Shown here: piece after piece, positions 9,667-17,029 of the stretch | How positions within the stretch are numbered: the first letter of the stretch is position 1 | How the letters are laid out: each line of letters starts with the position of its first letter | Assembly (NCBI RefSeq): GCF_003121625.1 | Contig: NZ_QDDJ01000003.1 | Coordinates: forward strand, 248,001-312,000 | Source of the DNA: Ornithinimicrobium cavernae | GTDB lineage: Bacteria; Actinomycetota; Actinomycetes; Actinomycetales; Dermatophilaceae | Reading direction: 5' to 3' | DNA length: 64,000 bases | The notes under the pieces: generated by a model | Seen by the model: the letters and a program-made list of their open reading frames with translations, nothing else | Databases searched by the model: none | What the model was told of the DNA's origin: nothing | Position numbers and translations under genes: made by a program

Positions 9667-10773
9667 TCAGCCGAAGCCCTGGCGGGGTGACACCTCGTCG
9701 GTGTAGTCCTCCATCGAGTCCGCCCTGAGGTGCTCCCGGAGCGTCTGCAGCTGCTCCTCGTGCGGGATCACGATGGACCCCGCGTAGTCGTCACTACCGA
9801 TGCCGCTCCACGGTGCCGTCACGAAGTGGATGTCGCCCCCGCGCACATTGCGCATCGCCCAGCCCAGGTCACGCATCTGGCTGACGGTGAAGCCCTCGTC
9901 GACGGTGAGGTTCTGGGTGCCGGCGTCGACCACCTCGGCCAGCCGGGCGGGGTTGGTGAACGTCTCGCGCTTGAGGACCTGGAGCATGAGCGCCTTGATG
10001 AAGGCCTGCTGGCGCTGACCGCGGGAGATGTCGCCCTGGCTCAGGGCATAGCGCTCGCGGACGAACTTCAGGGCGGTCTCGCCGTCCATCCACTGGGTGC
10101 CCTCGGCGAAGTCGGGGCTGCCCTCGGCGACATTGACCTCGACCCCGCCGACCGCGTTGGTCAGGCTCTTGAAGCTCTCGAAGTCGGTGATCACGATGTG
10201 GTCGATCGGCACGTCGATGAGCGGCTGCAGCGTCTGCACGAGCAACGGTGCGCCACCGGTGGAGTAGGCGGCGTTGAGCTTGTTCTTGTTGTTGGAGCCG
10301 GGGATCTCGACGAAGTAGTCCCGGGGGAAGTGGATCAGGTCGACCCGGTCGCGCTCGTCGGAGATGTGCATCAGCACCATGACGTCGGAGCGTCCACGGT
10401 CGGAGGACAGGTCACGGCTGTCCGACCCCACGACCAGGATGTTGAGGGCGTCACCGGCCTCCTCGGGGCGCTCCGGCGGTGGCGTGGGGGTGACCTCGCT
10501 GTCCTCACCCCGGATGGGGGACTCGGGCAGCGGCATCAGCTGGGCGTGGGTGACGTTGTTGCTCACCCTCCAGTTGAGGAAGGCGACGTAGCCGGCGACC
10601 GCCGCGATCGCCAGGAGCGCCACCGTGACCAGGGACACGACGGCGATGCGCACCCCACGGCGCTTGCGGCGCGGTCGGGTCGCGGCCTCCTCCTCGTCCA
10701 CGCCGGCACCCTCGAAGATGTCGTGGTCCTCCGCGTGGCCCTCAGACGGGTCGTGTTCGTTCTCACCTGGCAT
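9667..10773 (-). CDS. LytR-CpsA-Psr (LCP) family cell-wall polymer ligase
   Basis: 368-residue membrane-anchored enzyme expected to transfer teichoic-acid-like or other phosphodiester-linked polymers from a lipid carrier to peptidoglycan. An acidic cytoplasmic N-terminus is followed by basic RPRRKRRG, one helix (IAVVSLVTVALLAIAAVAGYVAF) and the LCP domain. Its conserved residues appear in VVGSDSRD, DLIHFPRDYFV, LNAAYSTGG, VGGVEVNV and ALKFVRERYALSQGDISRGQ. Start chosen at MPGENEHD; an upstream extension would run into the divergent gene. A PHO-box-like site precedes it. Confidence 0.9.
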   Translation of the reverse strand: MPGENEHDPSEGHAEDHDIFEGAGVDEEEAATRPRRKRRGVRIAVVSLVTVALLAIAAVAGYVAFLNWRVSNNVTHAQLMPLPESPIRGEDSEVTPTPPPERPEEAGDALNILVVGSDSRDLSSDRGRSDVMVLMHISDERDRVDLIHFPRDYFVEIPGSNNKNKLNAAYSTGGAPLLVQTLQPLIDVPIDHIVITDFESFKSLTNAVGGVEVNVAEGSPDFAEGTQWMDGETALKFVRERYALSQGDISRGQRQQAFIKALMLQVLKRETFTNPARLAEVVDAGTQNLTVDEGFTVSQMRDLGWAMRNVRGGDIHFVTAPWSGIGSDDYAGSIVIPHEEQLQTLREHLRADSMEDYTDEVSPRQGFG

Positions 10774-10804
10774 GACGCAGATCCTAGGGGTCCAGGCTGG
10801 GGAG

Positions 10805-10837
10805 ATACGGTGAACGGGTGACACACGTGACCAGCCC
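10805..10837 (-). promoter_or_regulatory. Candidate PHO box upstream of the LCP gene
   Basis: Read on the minus strand, three adjacent 11-mers are GGGCTGGTCAC, GTGTGTCACCC and GTTCACCGTAT. The last two share 17 of 18 bases with the phoU-proximal PHO box (GTGTGTCAGCC + GTTCACC). A -10-like TATCTC overlaps the promoter-proximal end, about 27 bases before the LCP ATG. This matches PHO-box geometry, where direct repeats replace the -35. The site overlaps the start codon of the divergent ygfZ-like gene. Binding by RegX3 is inference. Confidence 0.5.
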
Positions 10838-11885
10838 CACCGGTGACCCCGCGACCGACGGGTCAGCGGTCCGCCCGCCCAGCCCCCTCCTGCAGCGGCC
10901 GGGAGCCGTGGAGTCGAGCGGTGCCGACGCCGGGGTGGCGGCTCACTACGGTGACCCGCACCGCGAGCAGCGCCTCCTCGCCGAGGGGCTCTCGGTCGTC
11001 GACCTCTCGCACCTGGCGGTGCTGACCGTCACCGGACCGGACCGGCTCAGCTGGCTGCACTCCCTCACCAGCCAGGCACTCACCGACCTGGCGCCGCGCA
11101 CCTCGACGGAGACGTTGATCCTCTCGCCCAAGGGTCACATCGAGCACCAGCTCCGCGTCGTGGACGACGGCGGGACCACCTGGCTGATCACCGAGCCGCA
11201 CACCGCCCGGGCCGCGCAGACCTGGCTGGACTCCATGCGGTTCATGCTGCGCGTCGAGGTCGCCGACCGGACCGACGACATCGCGGTGGTGGGCGAGCCG
11301 GTGGCGCGGGAGTCCGCCGAGGGCGAGCACCTCGCGTGGGTCGACCACTGGCCCGGCCCGGTCGGCGACACCGCCCTCTACGGGCCGGCCGAGGGCCACC
11401 CCGGCGCGGACCGGCCCTGGCGGGAGGTGCTGGTCCCGCGGAGCGAGCTGACGGCATACGTCGGAGAGCGGCCCCTGTCCGGCACCTGGGCGGCCGAGGC
11501 GCTGCGGGTCGCCGCCTGGCGCCCCCGGGCCGGCGCCGAGACCGACCACCGCACGATCGCCCACGAGCTGGACTGGCTGCGCACCGCCGTGCACCTGCAC
11601 AAGGGGTGCTACCGCGGCCAGGAGACCATCGCCCGCGTGCACAACCTGGGCCGTCCCCCGCGGCGCCTGGTGTTCCTGCACCTGGACGGGTCCGGGCACA
11701 CCCTGCCCGAGCCCGGCGACGACCTGCAGCTCGGGGACAAGGCCGTCGGACGGATCACCAGCGTGGCCCGGCACTACGAGGACGGCCCGATCGCGCTCGC
11801 GGTCATCAAGCGGAACACCGACCCCACGGCGGTCCTCGCCTCCGGGCCGACCAGCGCCGCTCAGACGGTGGTCGTCGAGCCCTGA
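10818..11885 (+). CDS. ygfZ: YgfZ/GcvT-like folate-binding protein
   Basis: 355-residue member of the folate-binding YgfZ family, which assists maturation or repair of Fe-S cluster enzymes. The family signature K-G-C-Y-x-G-Q-E is intact (HKGCYRGQETIARVHNLG) and sits in the expected last third. The N-terminal half resembles the aminomethyltransferase fold (VVDLSHLAVLTVTGPDRLSW). The GTG start at 10818 lies 44 bases from the divergent LCP start; the first 30 or so residues are weakly conserved, so a later start is possible. Confidence 0.88.
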   Translation: MTHVTSPTGDPATDGSAVRPPSPLLQRPGAVESSGADAGVAAHYGDPHREQRLLAEGLSVVDLSHLAVLTVTGPDRLSWLHSLTSQALTDLAPRTSTETLILSPKGHIEHQLRVVDDGGTTWLITEPHTARAAQTWLDSMRFMLRVEVADRTDDIAVVGEPVARESAEGEHLAWVDHWPGPVGDTALYGPAEGHPGADRPWREVLVPRSELTAYVGERPLSGTWAAEALRVAAWRPRAGAETDHRTIAHELDWLRTAVHLHKGCYRGQETIARVHNLGRPPRRLVFLHLDGSGHTLPEPGDDLQLGDKAVGRITSVARHYEDGPIALAVIKRNTDPTAVLASGPTSAAQTVVVEP

Positions 11886-11909
11886 CGGCGGCCTGGCAGG
11901 ATGCGGGCC

Positions 11910-12746
11910 ATGGCCGCACCGACGCTGATCACGGTGGCTCCGACCGGAGCCGAGACCACCAAGTCCGACTTCCCGCAGCTGCCGACCACCCTCGAGGAGC
12001 TGGTCGAGACAGCCGTCGCCTGCCAGGAGGCGGGGGCCGGGCTCATCCACGTGCACATCCGTGACGCCGAGCACCGGCCCACCCTGGACCCGGTCCGCCT
12101 GCGCGACACGGTGCAGGCGCTGCGCGAGCAGACCGACCTGGTGGTCCAGCTGTCCACCGGAGGCTCCGTGCACGACCCGCTCGAGGCGCGGTTGCAGGTG
12201 CTGGACGCCGAGCCCGACTCCTGCAGCCTGACCTGTGGCACCACCAACTTCGGTGACGACGTCTTCCTCAACCCCTACCCGTTCATGAGCCAGCTCTACC
12301 GGCAGGCCCAGGAGCGCGAGGTCGTGCCGGAGTTCGAGCTGTTCGACCTGGGGCACGTCCACGCGCTGCGCCGCCTCATCGACGAGCACGGCCTGCCCTA
12401 CGGCGGCCGGGTGCACGTGGACTTCGTCACCAACGTGCCCGGCGGCATGCCCGGCACCGTGGCGGCGCTCGTCGCCGGCGTGCAGGCCCTGCCGGAGGAG
12501 GTCACCAGCTGGTCGGCGACCGGCATCGGCCGCGCCCACCTGCCGATCGCCGCGGCGGCCCTCGCGGCGGGCGGTCACCTGCGGGTCGGCATGGAGGACA
12601 ACCTCATGATGGCTCGCGGCCAGCAGGTGCAGCACAACAGCGAGCTCGTCTCGCGGGCCGCCGAGCTGGCCACCCTGATGCAGCGCCCGCCCATGTCGAC
12701 CGACGAGGCCCGTGCCCTGCTGGGGATCAGGGACCGCCGTCCCTGA
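11910..12746 (+). CDS. BKACE family beta-keto acid cleavage enzyme (DUF849)
   Basis: About 278-residue TIM-barrel enzyme of the family founded by 3-keto-5-aminohexanoate cleavage enzyme. Members use Zn and acetyl-CoA to cleave beta-keto acids to acetoacetate plus an acyl-CoA. Seen are the N-terminal strand (LITVAPTGAET), the metal-binding His pair (GLIHVHIRD), SCSLTCGTTNFG, and a late glutamate region GGHLRVGMEDN. The native substrate cannot be read from the sequence. ATG 11910 is preferred over ATG 11901 because GCAGG at 11896-11900 is then properly spaced. Confidence 0.85.
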   Translation: MAAPTLITVAPTGAETTKSDFPQLPTTLEELVETAVACQEAGAGLIHVHIRDAEHRPTLDPVRLRDTVQALREQTDLVVQLSTGGSVHDPLEARLQVLDAEPDSCSLTCGTTNFGDDVFLNPYPFMSQLYRQAQEREVVPEFELFDLGHVHALRRLIDEHGLPYGGRVHVDFVTNVPGGMPGTVAALVAGVQALPEEVTSWSATGIGRAHLPIAAAALAAGGHLRVGMEDNLMMARGQQVQHNSELVSRAAELATLMQRPPMSTDEARALLGIRDRRP

Positions 12747-12840
12747 GGGACCGGACGAGCCGTGGCGCCGGTCCTGTCCGTCGGGCAGGGTGCTGCGCCG
12801 GTATGCCGACAGTCGCCCCCGCAGCGGCGTCCCGTCAGGG

Positions 12841-12890
12841 TTGCTAGCTGAGTTTGCAATCTGCTAGCAATTGCAAGCATACTGGGCGGT
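12841..12890 (+). promoter_or_regulatory. Promoter with interleaved inverted repeats for the XRE regulator
   Basis: TTGCTAGC (12841-12848) and GCTAGCAA (12863-12870) form a perfect inverted repeat. Interleaved with it, TTGCAAT (12854-12860) and ATTGCAA (12870-12876) form a second. A -35-like TTGCAA (12854-12859) is 18 bases from CATACT (12878-12883). Initiation would then fall at or next to the ATG at 12891, giving a leaderless mRNA; no clear ribosome-binding site is present. Autoregulation by the XRE protein is inferred from the overlap. Confidence 0.6.
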
Positions 12891-13292
12891 ATGAGCCGCC
12901 TACCCGTCCCCGACCTGGGGGCCTATCTGCGCGAACAGCGTGAGTCCGCGCAGATGTCGGTCCGTCAGGTCGCCAAGGCCGCCGGGATCAGCAACCCCTA
13001 CCTCAGCCAGATCGAGCGGGGGCTGCGTCGGCCCAGCGCGGAGATCCTGCAGCAGCTCGCCAAGGGTCTGCGGATCTCGGCGGAGCAGCTCTACATCCGG
13101 GCCGGGATCCTCGACGACAGCGCAGCCGGCGAGCCGGTCGCGCAGCCCCACGACGTCACGGTCGCGATCATGGCCGACGAGCGGCTCACCGATCGGCAGC
13201 GGCGGGCGCTCCTCGATGTCTACCGCTCGTTCGTCGGCGACGCGGCCGACGACGCCGGCGAGAGCGAGCCGGACGAGTCAGCGACCGGCTGA
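12891..13292 (+). CDS. XRE-family helix-turn-helix regulator upstream of hbhA
   Basis: 133-residue DNA-binding protein. An N-terminal Cro/C1-type HTH spans about residues 8-65: LREQRESAQMSVRQVAKAAG, ISNPYLSQIERG and RRPSAEILQQLAKGLRI. A short C-terminal region (DERLTDRQRRALLDVYRSF) and acidic tail follow. The order XRE regulator then HbhA matches Rv0474-hbhA of M. tuberculosis from memory. The gene's own promoter carries palindromes and appears leaderless. Targets beyond itself and hbhA are unknown. Confidence 0.9.
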   Translation: MSRLPVPDLGAYLREQRESAQMSVRQVAKAAGISNPYLSQIERGLRRPSAEILQQLAKGLRISAEQLYIRAGILDDSAAGEPVAQPHDVTVAIMADERLTDRQRRALLDVYRSFVGDAADDAGESEPDESATG

Positions 13293-13362
13293 CCCCACAG
13301 GCGACCTCCACCACCGCCGCGGCCCGCAGCCCGGCACACCCACTTCACTGAAGGAGCAGCAC

Positions 13363-14589
13363 ATGCCCACCATCAAGCAGATCAGGAACGAGGCCGCCAA
13401 GGCCGTCAGCACCGTCAGCGGCGAGGCCACCAAGCGCGTCGAGGGCGTCACCACCGAGGTGACCCGGACCTCCGCCGCCGCGCGCGCCGAGGCGAGCCGT
13501 CTGGTGAGCGACCCGACGCCGCTGTTCGCCGTCGTCGGCCTGACCGACACCGTGGTGGAGCGCGCTCGCGAGACCGTCACCGGCACCGTGGCCCGGGCCG
13601 GCAAGGTCGGCAGGTCGCTCTCCCCGAAGGAGATCTCCAGGACGGTCGCCGACCGTGCGGCCGACGTCTCCCGGCTGGCCGAGGCCCTGCCGGGCCGGAC
13701 CCTCAGCGACGTCACCGAGGGGCTGGGCAGGGTCCAGGAGGGCTACCAGGGCCTGGCCAAGCGCGGCCAGGACCTCGTGGGCCGGGTCAAGGAGCAGCAG
13801 GCCACCAAGGACCTGACCGCGCAGGTCAGCACCGTGGTGGACCAGGGGCGCCAGCTGCTGGGCACCGCCTCGAAGGGCGTCACGGACACCCGCAGCGCCG
13901 CCCGCGCCACCGTCACCAGGGGCCGTCGACAGGCTGCCGACGTGGTGGCCGACGTGGTCGCCGGTGAGGACGTCGAGGTCACCGTGGCCGGCAAGGCCGC
14001 CCGGCGCAGCTCGGCGGCCTCCGGTTCCACGGCCCCGAAGCCCGCCACCCGCAAGCGCTCGACTCGCAAGACGTCCACCTCGAGCGGCACCAGGCCGGCC
14101 AGTCGCGCCGCCGCCACCAGGACGTCCGCACGGGCGACCAAGGCATCGGCGACCACGACCGCCGCGACCAAGAGCGCCACCACCACAACCGCCGCGACCA
14201 AGAGCGCCACCACCAAGGGGGCCACGAGCAAGCGCACGACCACCCGGGCCGCCTCGAGCAAGAGCACGACGTCCAAGGGCGCGACCAAGCCGTCGAGCCG
14301 GTCCACCGCGACCAAGACCGCGGGCACCAAGGACGCCTCGACCAAGGCCGCTGGGACCAAGCCCGCTACGACCAAGGCTGCTGCGACCAGGAGCGAGACC
14401 ACCAAGGACGCCGCCAAGCCCGCCACCCGGTCCACCGCGACCACCGCGGCCAAGCGCACCGCCACCACGGCCAGCAACAGCGCGGACAGGACCGTTGAGG
14501 CTGCCCGGGGCGTGGTCGCCGAGACCGCGACGACTGCTCAGAAGGGCGTCGATGCGGCCACGACGACTGCCGCCAAGGTGGGGGACTGA
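13363..14589 (+). CDS. hbhA: HbhA-like surface/chromatin protein with Thr-rich basic tail
   Basis: 408-residue protein with a predicted helical/coiled N-terminal 200 residues (PTPLFAVVGLTDTVVERARE, VQEGYQGLAKRGQDLVGR, VVDQGRQLLGTASKGV). These resemble mycobacterial heparin-binding haemagglutinin. The roughly 180-residue C-terminal tail is low complexity and rich in Thr, Ala, Lys and Ser (TKSATTTTAATKSATTKG), unlike the Lys-Ala-Pro tail of M. tuberculosis HbhA, and about doubles the length. No signal peptide is visible. GAAGGAGC precedes the ATG. A role in adhesion, lipid bodies or nucleoid binding is possible but unproven here. Confidence 0.7.
   Translation: MPTIKQIRNEAAKAVSTVSGEATKRVEGVTTEVTRTSAAARAEASRLVSDPTPLFAVVGLTDTVVERARETVTGTVARAGKVGRSLSPKEISRTVADRAADVSRLAEALPGRTLSDVTEGLGRVQEGYQGLAKRGQDLVGRVKEQQATKDLTAQVSTVVDQGRQLLGTASKGVTDTRSAARATVTRGRRQAADVVADVVAGEDVEVTVAGKAARRSSAASGSTAPKPATRKRSTRKTSTSSGTRPASRAAATRTSARATKASATTTAATKSATTTTAATKSATTKGATSKRTTTRAASSKSTTSKGATKPSSRSTATKTAGTKDASTKAAGTKPATTKAAATRSETTKDAAKPATRSTATTAAKRTATTASNSADRTVEAARGVVAETATTAQKGVDAATTTAAKVGD
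14161..14215 (+). repeat. 30-bp-period tandem repeat inside the HbhA-like tail
   Basis: The 25 bases at 14161-14185 recur exactly at 14191-14215, with similar intervening bases. They encode two copies of AATKSATTT-like sequence. The surrounding low-complexity ACCAAG/GCGACC-rich DNA shows looser repetition from about 14040 to 14470. Repeat-length variation between strains is likely. Confidence 0.8.
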
Positions 14590-14652
14590 CCGACCACCGG
14601 GCGTCCTGACCGGTCGCCCGTGACCACTGCGGTGGGGACTAGGCTCAACGCC

Positions 14653-15651
14653 GTGACCCCACCGCAGTTGTCGTCTGAGCACCCCCTGCACTCCGCACCC
14701 GTCGTGGCGCAGGTCGAACGCTCCGGTTTCGTCGAGTCCGTGCACCACGGGGTGGTGGCGGTCACGGCAGCCGACGGCGGTCTCGAGCTGTCGATCGGCC
14801 CGGTGGGCGTGCCGATCTTCCCGCGCTCGTCGAACAAGCCCCTGCAGGCGCTGGCGATGGTCCGCAACGGGCTCGACCTGCCCGACCACCTGCTGGCACT
14901 GGCGTGCGCCAGTCACAACGGCGAGGAGCTCCATCTCGCGGGCGTGCGCGAGATCCTCGCCACGGCGGGTCTGCTGGAGGACGACCTGCAGAACACGCCG
15001 GACCGGCCCCTGCACGAGCCGGACCGGGAGCGCTGGATCGCCGAGGGACTCCCGGCACGGTCGATCGCGCAGAACTGCTCCGGCAAACACGCGGCCATGC
15101 TGGCGACGTGCGTCCTCAACGACTGGGACACGGTGACCTACCGCGATCCCCAGCACCCGCTCCAGGTGGCCATGGCCGACACCCTCGCCGAGCTCTCCGG
15201 CGAGACCGTCGCCGCCACCGGCGTCGACGGGTGCGGCGCCCCGGTGATGGCGATCAGCACCGCGGGCCTGGCCAAGGCGTTCGGGCGCCTCGCGGCCGCC
15301 GGTGAGGAGACCCCGGAGGGGCGGGTGGCCCGCGCCGTGCGCCAGCACCCGGAGTACCTCGGCGGCACCGGGCGTGATGTCACGGACCTGATCCGGGCGG
15401 TGCCGGGGCTGATCGCCAAGGACGGTGCCGAGGCGGTCTATGCCATCGGCCTGGCCGACGGGCGCGGGCTGGCCCTCAAGATCACCGACGGCAACCAGCG
15501 CGCCCGCACCGTCGTGGCCCGGGCGGCGCTCCAGATGATGGGCGTCACCGAGGACCTCACCGCGCTCGACGCCAAGGCCGTTCTGGGCCACGGCGAGCCG
15601 GTCGGCACGATCAGCGCCGTGGGTGTCGGCGACGTCGGACCGGGCGCCTGA
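14653..15651 (+). CDS. Asparaginase II-family (Rhizobium etli-type) L-asparaginase
   Basis: 332-residue cytoplasmic enzyme expected to hydrolyse asparagine to aspartate and ammonia. Residues known from the R. etli enzymes appear in order: the Ser-x-x-Lys pair (FPRSSNKPLQAL), Ser in CASHNGEE, the Zn-binding Cys and Lys in NCSGKHAAM, the second Cys in VDGCGAP and Lys in IAKDGAEAVYAIGL. This family is unrelated to the Thr-nucleophile asparaginases. GTG 14653 gives the usual short N-terminus before VVAQVERSGFVES; a GTG 11 codons upstream is the alternative. dtd follows after 3 bases. Confidence 0.88.
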   Translation: MTPPQLSSEHPLHSAPVVAQVERSGFVESVHHGVVAVTAADGGLELSIGPVGVPIFPRSSNKPLQALAMVRNGLDLPDHLLALACASHNGEELHLAGVREILATAGLLEDDLQNTPDRPLHEPDRERWIAEGLPARSIAQNCSGKHAAMLATCVLNDWDTVTYRDPQHPLQVAMADTLAELSGETVAATGVDGCGAPVMAISTAGLAKAFGRLAAAGEETPEGRVARAVRQHPEYLGGTGRDVTDLIRAVPGLIAKDGAEAVYAIGLADGRGLALKITDGNQRARTVVARAALQMMGVTEDLTALDAKAVLGHGEPVGTISAVGVGDVGPGA

Positions 15652-15654
15652 GGC

Positions 15655-16080
15655 GTGCGCGCCGTCCTGCAACGGGTCACCCGCGCCCGGGTCACCGTGG
15701 CCGAGCGGGTCGTCGGGGCCATCGAGCGACCGGGGCTGCTCGCGCTCGTGGCCGCCACGCACGACGACGGCCCCGACGACGTGGAGCGGATGGCCCGCAA
15801 GATCGCCGAGCTGCGCATCCTGCCGGACGAGACGTCGGTGCTGGACTCCGGCGCGGCCGTGCTGGTCGTCAGCCAGTTCACGCTCTACGGCGACACCCGC
15901 AAGGGCCGGCGGCCCGGCTGGTCGCGGGCCGCCCCCGGACCCGTGGCCGAGCCCCTCGTGCAGTCCGTGGTCGACGCGCTGCGCACACGCGGCATCGAGG
16001 TCGCCACGGGTGAGTTCGGCGCCGAGATGCAGATCGAGCTGATCAACGACGGCCCCTTCACCGTCCTCGTCGACACCTGA
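15655..16080 (+). CDS. dtd: D-aminoacyl-tRNA deacylase
   Basis: Removes D-amino acids mischarged on tRNAs. The 141-residue length is typical. Conserved segments are [15 protein letters not shown], the [17 protein letters not shown] segment that contains the catalytic region, and the C-terminal [11 protein letters not shown] that forms the cross-subunit site. It starts with GTG three bases after the asparaginase stop, so the two are probably co-transcribed. It is the last gene before the change in base composition at about 16.2 kb. Confidence 0.96.
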   Translation: MRAVLQRVTRARVTVAERVVGAIERPGLLALVAATHDDGPDDVERMARKIAELRILPDETSVLDSGAAVLVVSQFTLYGDTRKGRRPGWSRAAPGPVAEPLVQSVVDALRTRGIEVATGEFGAEMQIELINDGPFTVLVDT

Positions 16081-16100
16081 CCGGCGTCCGCCGACCCCGC

Positions 16101-16134
16101 CAGATGACCAGTCACTGAGCAGCGCGATCATCTG
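16101..16134 (+). terminator. Inverted repeat downstream of dtd
   Basis: CAGATGA (16101-16107) and TCATCTG (16128-16134) are perfect 7-base complements separated by 20 bases. It follows dtd closely and has no U-tract. It may be a weak terminator separating the core operon from the island that follows. Confidence 0.3.
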
Positions 16135-16224
16135 GGCCACTAACAGGCCAGGGCGATTCACTCGGTGGTGGGCGCGCGACGTGGCCGAGAGCCGAGATGT
16201 GCAGAGTGCTGAGCCATGCTGGAA

Positions 16225-16271
16225 ATTGCAGCAATCTGCCTATCGTCAGGTACCGGAGTGGCTCCTACTCT
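16225..16271 (+). promoter_or_regulatory. Candidate promoter and operator of the catabolic island
   Basis: The 220-base gap 16081-16300 has no gene. TCGTCA (16243-16248) and TACTCT (16266-16271) are 17 bases apart and resemble a housekeeping promoter, with initiation near 16278 and a short leader to the ATG at 16301. ATTGC-A-GCAAT (16225-16235), a perfect small palindrome, lies just upstream at an activator-like position. Binding by the PucR protein at the end of the operon is inference. Confidence 0.45.
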
Positions 16272-16300
16272 GATGCGGTCTCGTACTTCCTCAGAGAGGC

Positions 16301-17029
16301 ATGACCGAAATGCACCTGCGAATTATCCTTCCAGTTACCGCGGAGAAGCTCCATCGCCCTGTCCTCGACGAGGGACGGAGCTGGGCCAGTTCTGGTACGA
16401 CCCTGGACCTGCGCCAGATCGACCGTGGTCCGGAATCGATCGAGAATGCCTACGACGAGGCACTGGCTACCTCGCCGATCCTCGATTTGGTGCACGAGGC
16501 CGCCGCCGACGGCGTGGATGGAGTGTTCATTTCCTGCTTTGCCGAACCTGCTGTGCACGCGGCACGCGAGATCGCGGACTTTCCGGTGTTCGGTGGGTTC
16601 CAACCGTCCGTACACGCCGCGCTCGGTATGGCGGAACGGGTGGGAATCCTCACCATCCTGCCTGATGTCGCGGCGATGCAGAGTCGGCTGGTGCATGCCC
16701 AGGGCCTCGGTGAGCGGGTGCGGGACATGCGTGTCATCGGTGTCCCGGTCCTGGGGGTCGACGACCACACGCTCGTCCTTGATCGACTGGAGGACGCAGC
16801 GCAGGACAGTATCTCCGCGGGTGCCGCATCCGGCTTCGTGCTCGGCTGTACCGGCATGCTCGGGATTGCGACAGCCCTGTCTCAGCGACTCTCGGACAAG
16901 CACGGGCACGTCCCCGTCGTCGACCCTACGGGGGCCGCAATCACCGCGTTGGAGTCGGCGGTCCGCTTGGGCATCAAGCCGAGTCGACTGGACTACTACC
17001 CGCCACGGGACAAGCGGAGGGACTCGTGA
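16301..17029 (+). CDS. Asp/Glu/hydantoin racemase family protein
   Basis: 242-residue member of the cofactor-independent two-cysteine racemase superfamily. The two expected catalytic cysteines are visible in VFISCFAEP and VLGCTGM, near the middle and in the last third. Members racemise hydantoins, aspartate, glutamate or allantoin. As first gene of an operon with a nucleobase/hydantoin-type permease and HyuA-like protein, a hydantoin or related cyclic ureide is the likeliest substrate, by inference. ATG 16310 (MHLRII) is an alternative start with better spacing to AGAGAGG. Confidence 0.8.
   Translation: MTEMHLRIILPVTAEKLHRPVLDEGRSWASSGTTLDLRQIDRGPESIENAYDEALATSPILDLVHEAAADGVDGVFISCFAEPAVHAAREIADFPVFGGFQPSVHAALGMAERVGILTILPDVAAMQSRLVHAQGLGERVRDMRVIGVPVLGVDDHTLVLDRLEDAAQDSISAGAASGFVLGCTGMLGIATALSQRLSDKHGHVPVVDPTGAAITALESAVRLGIKPSRLDYYPPRDKRRDS

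Noticed and set aside
14595-14625. GGGCG...CGCCC hairpin after hbhA as a terminator
   Set aside because: The stem is only about 5 bp with a long loop in GC-rich DNA, so it is not distinguishable from background.
13345-16161. A 938-codon minus-strand open frame across hbhA, asparaginase and dtd
   Set aside because: It spans three well-supported genes on the other strand and has low-complexity Gly/Arg runs without motifs.
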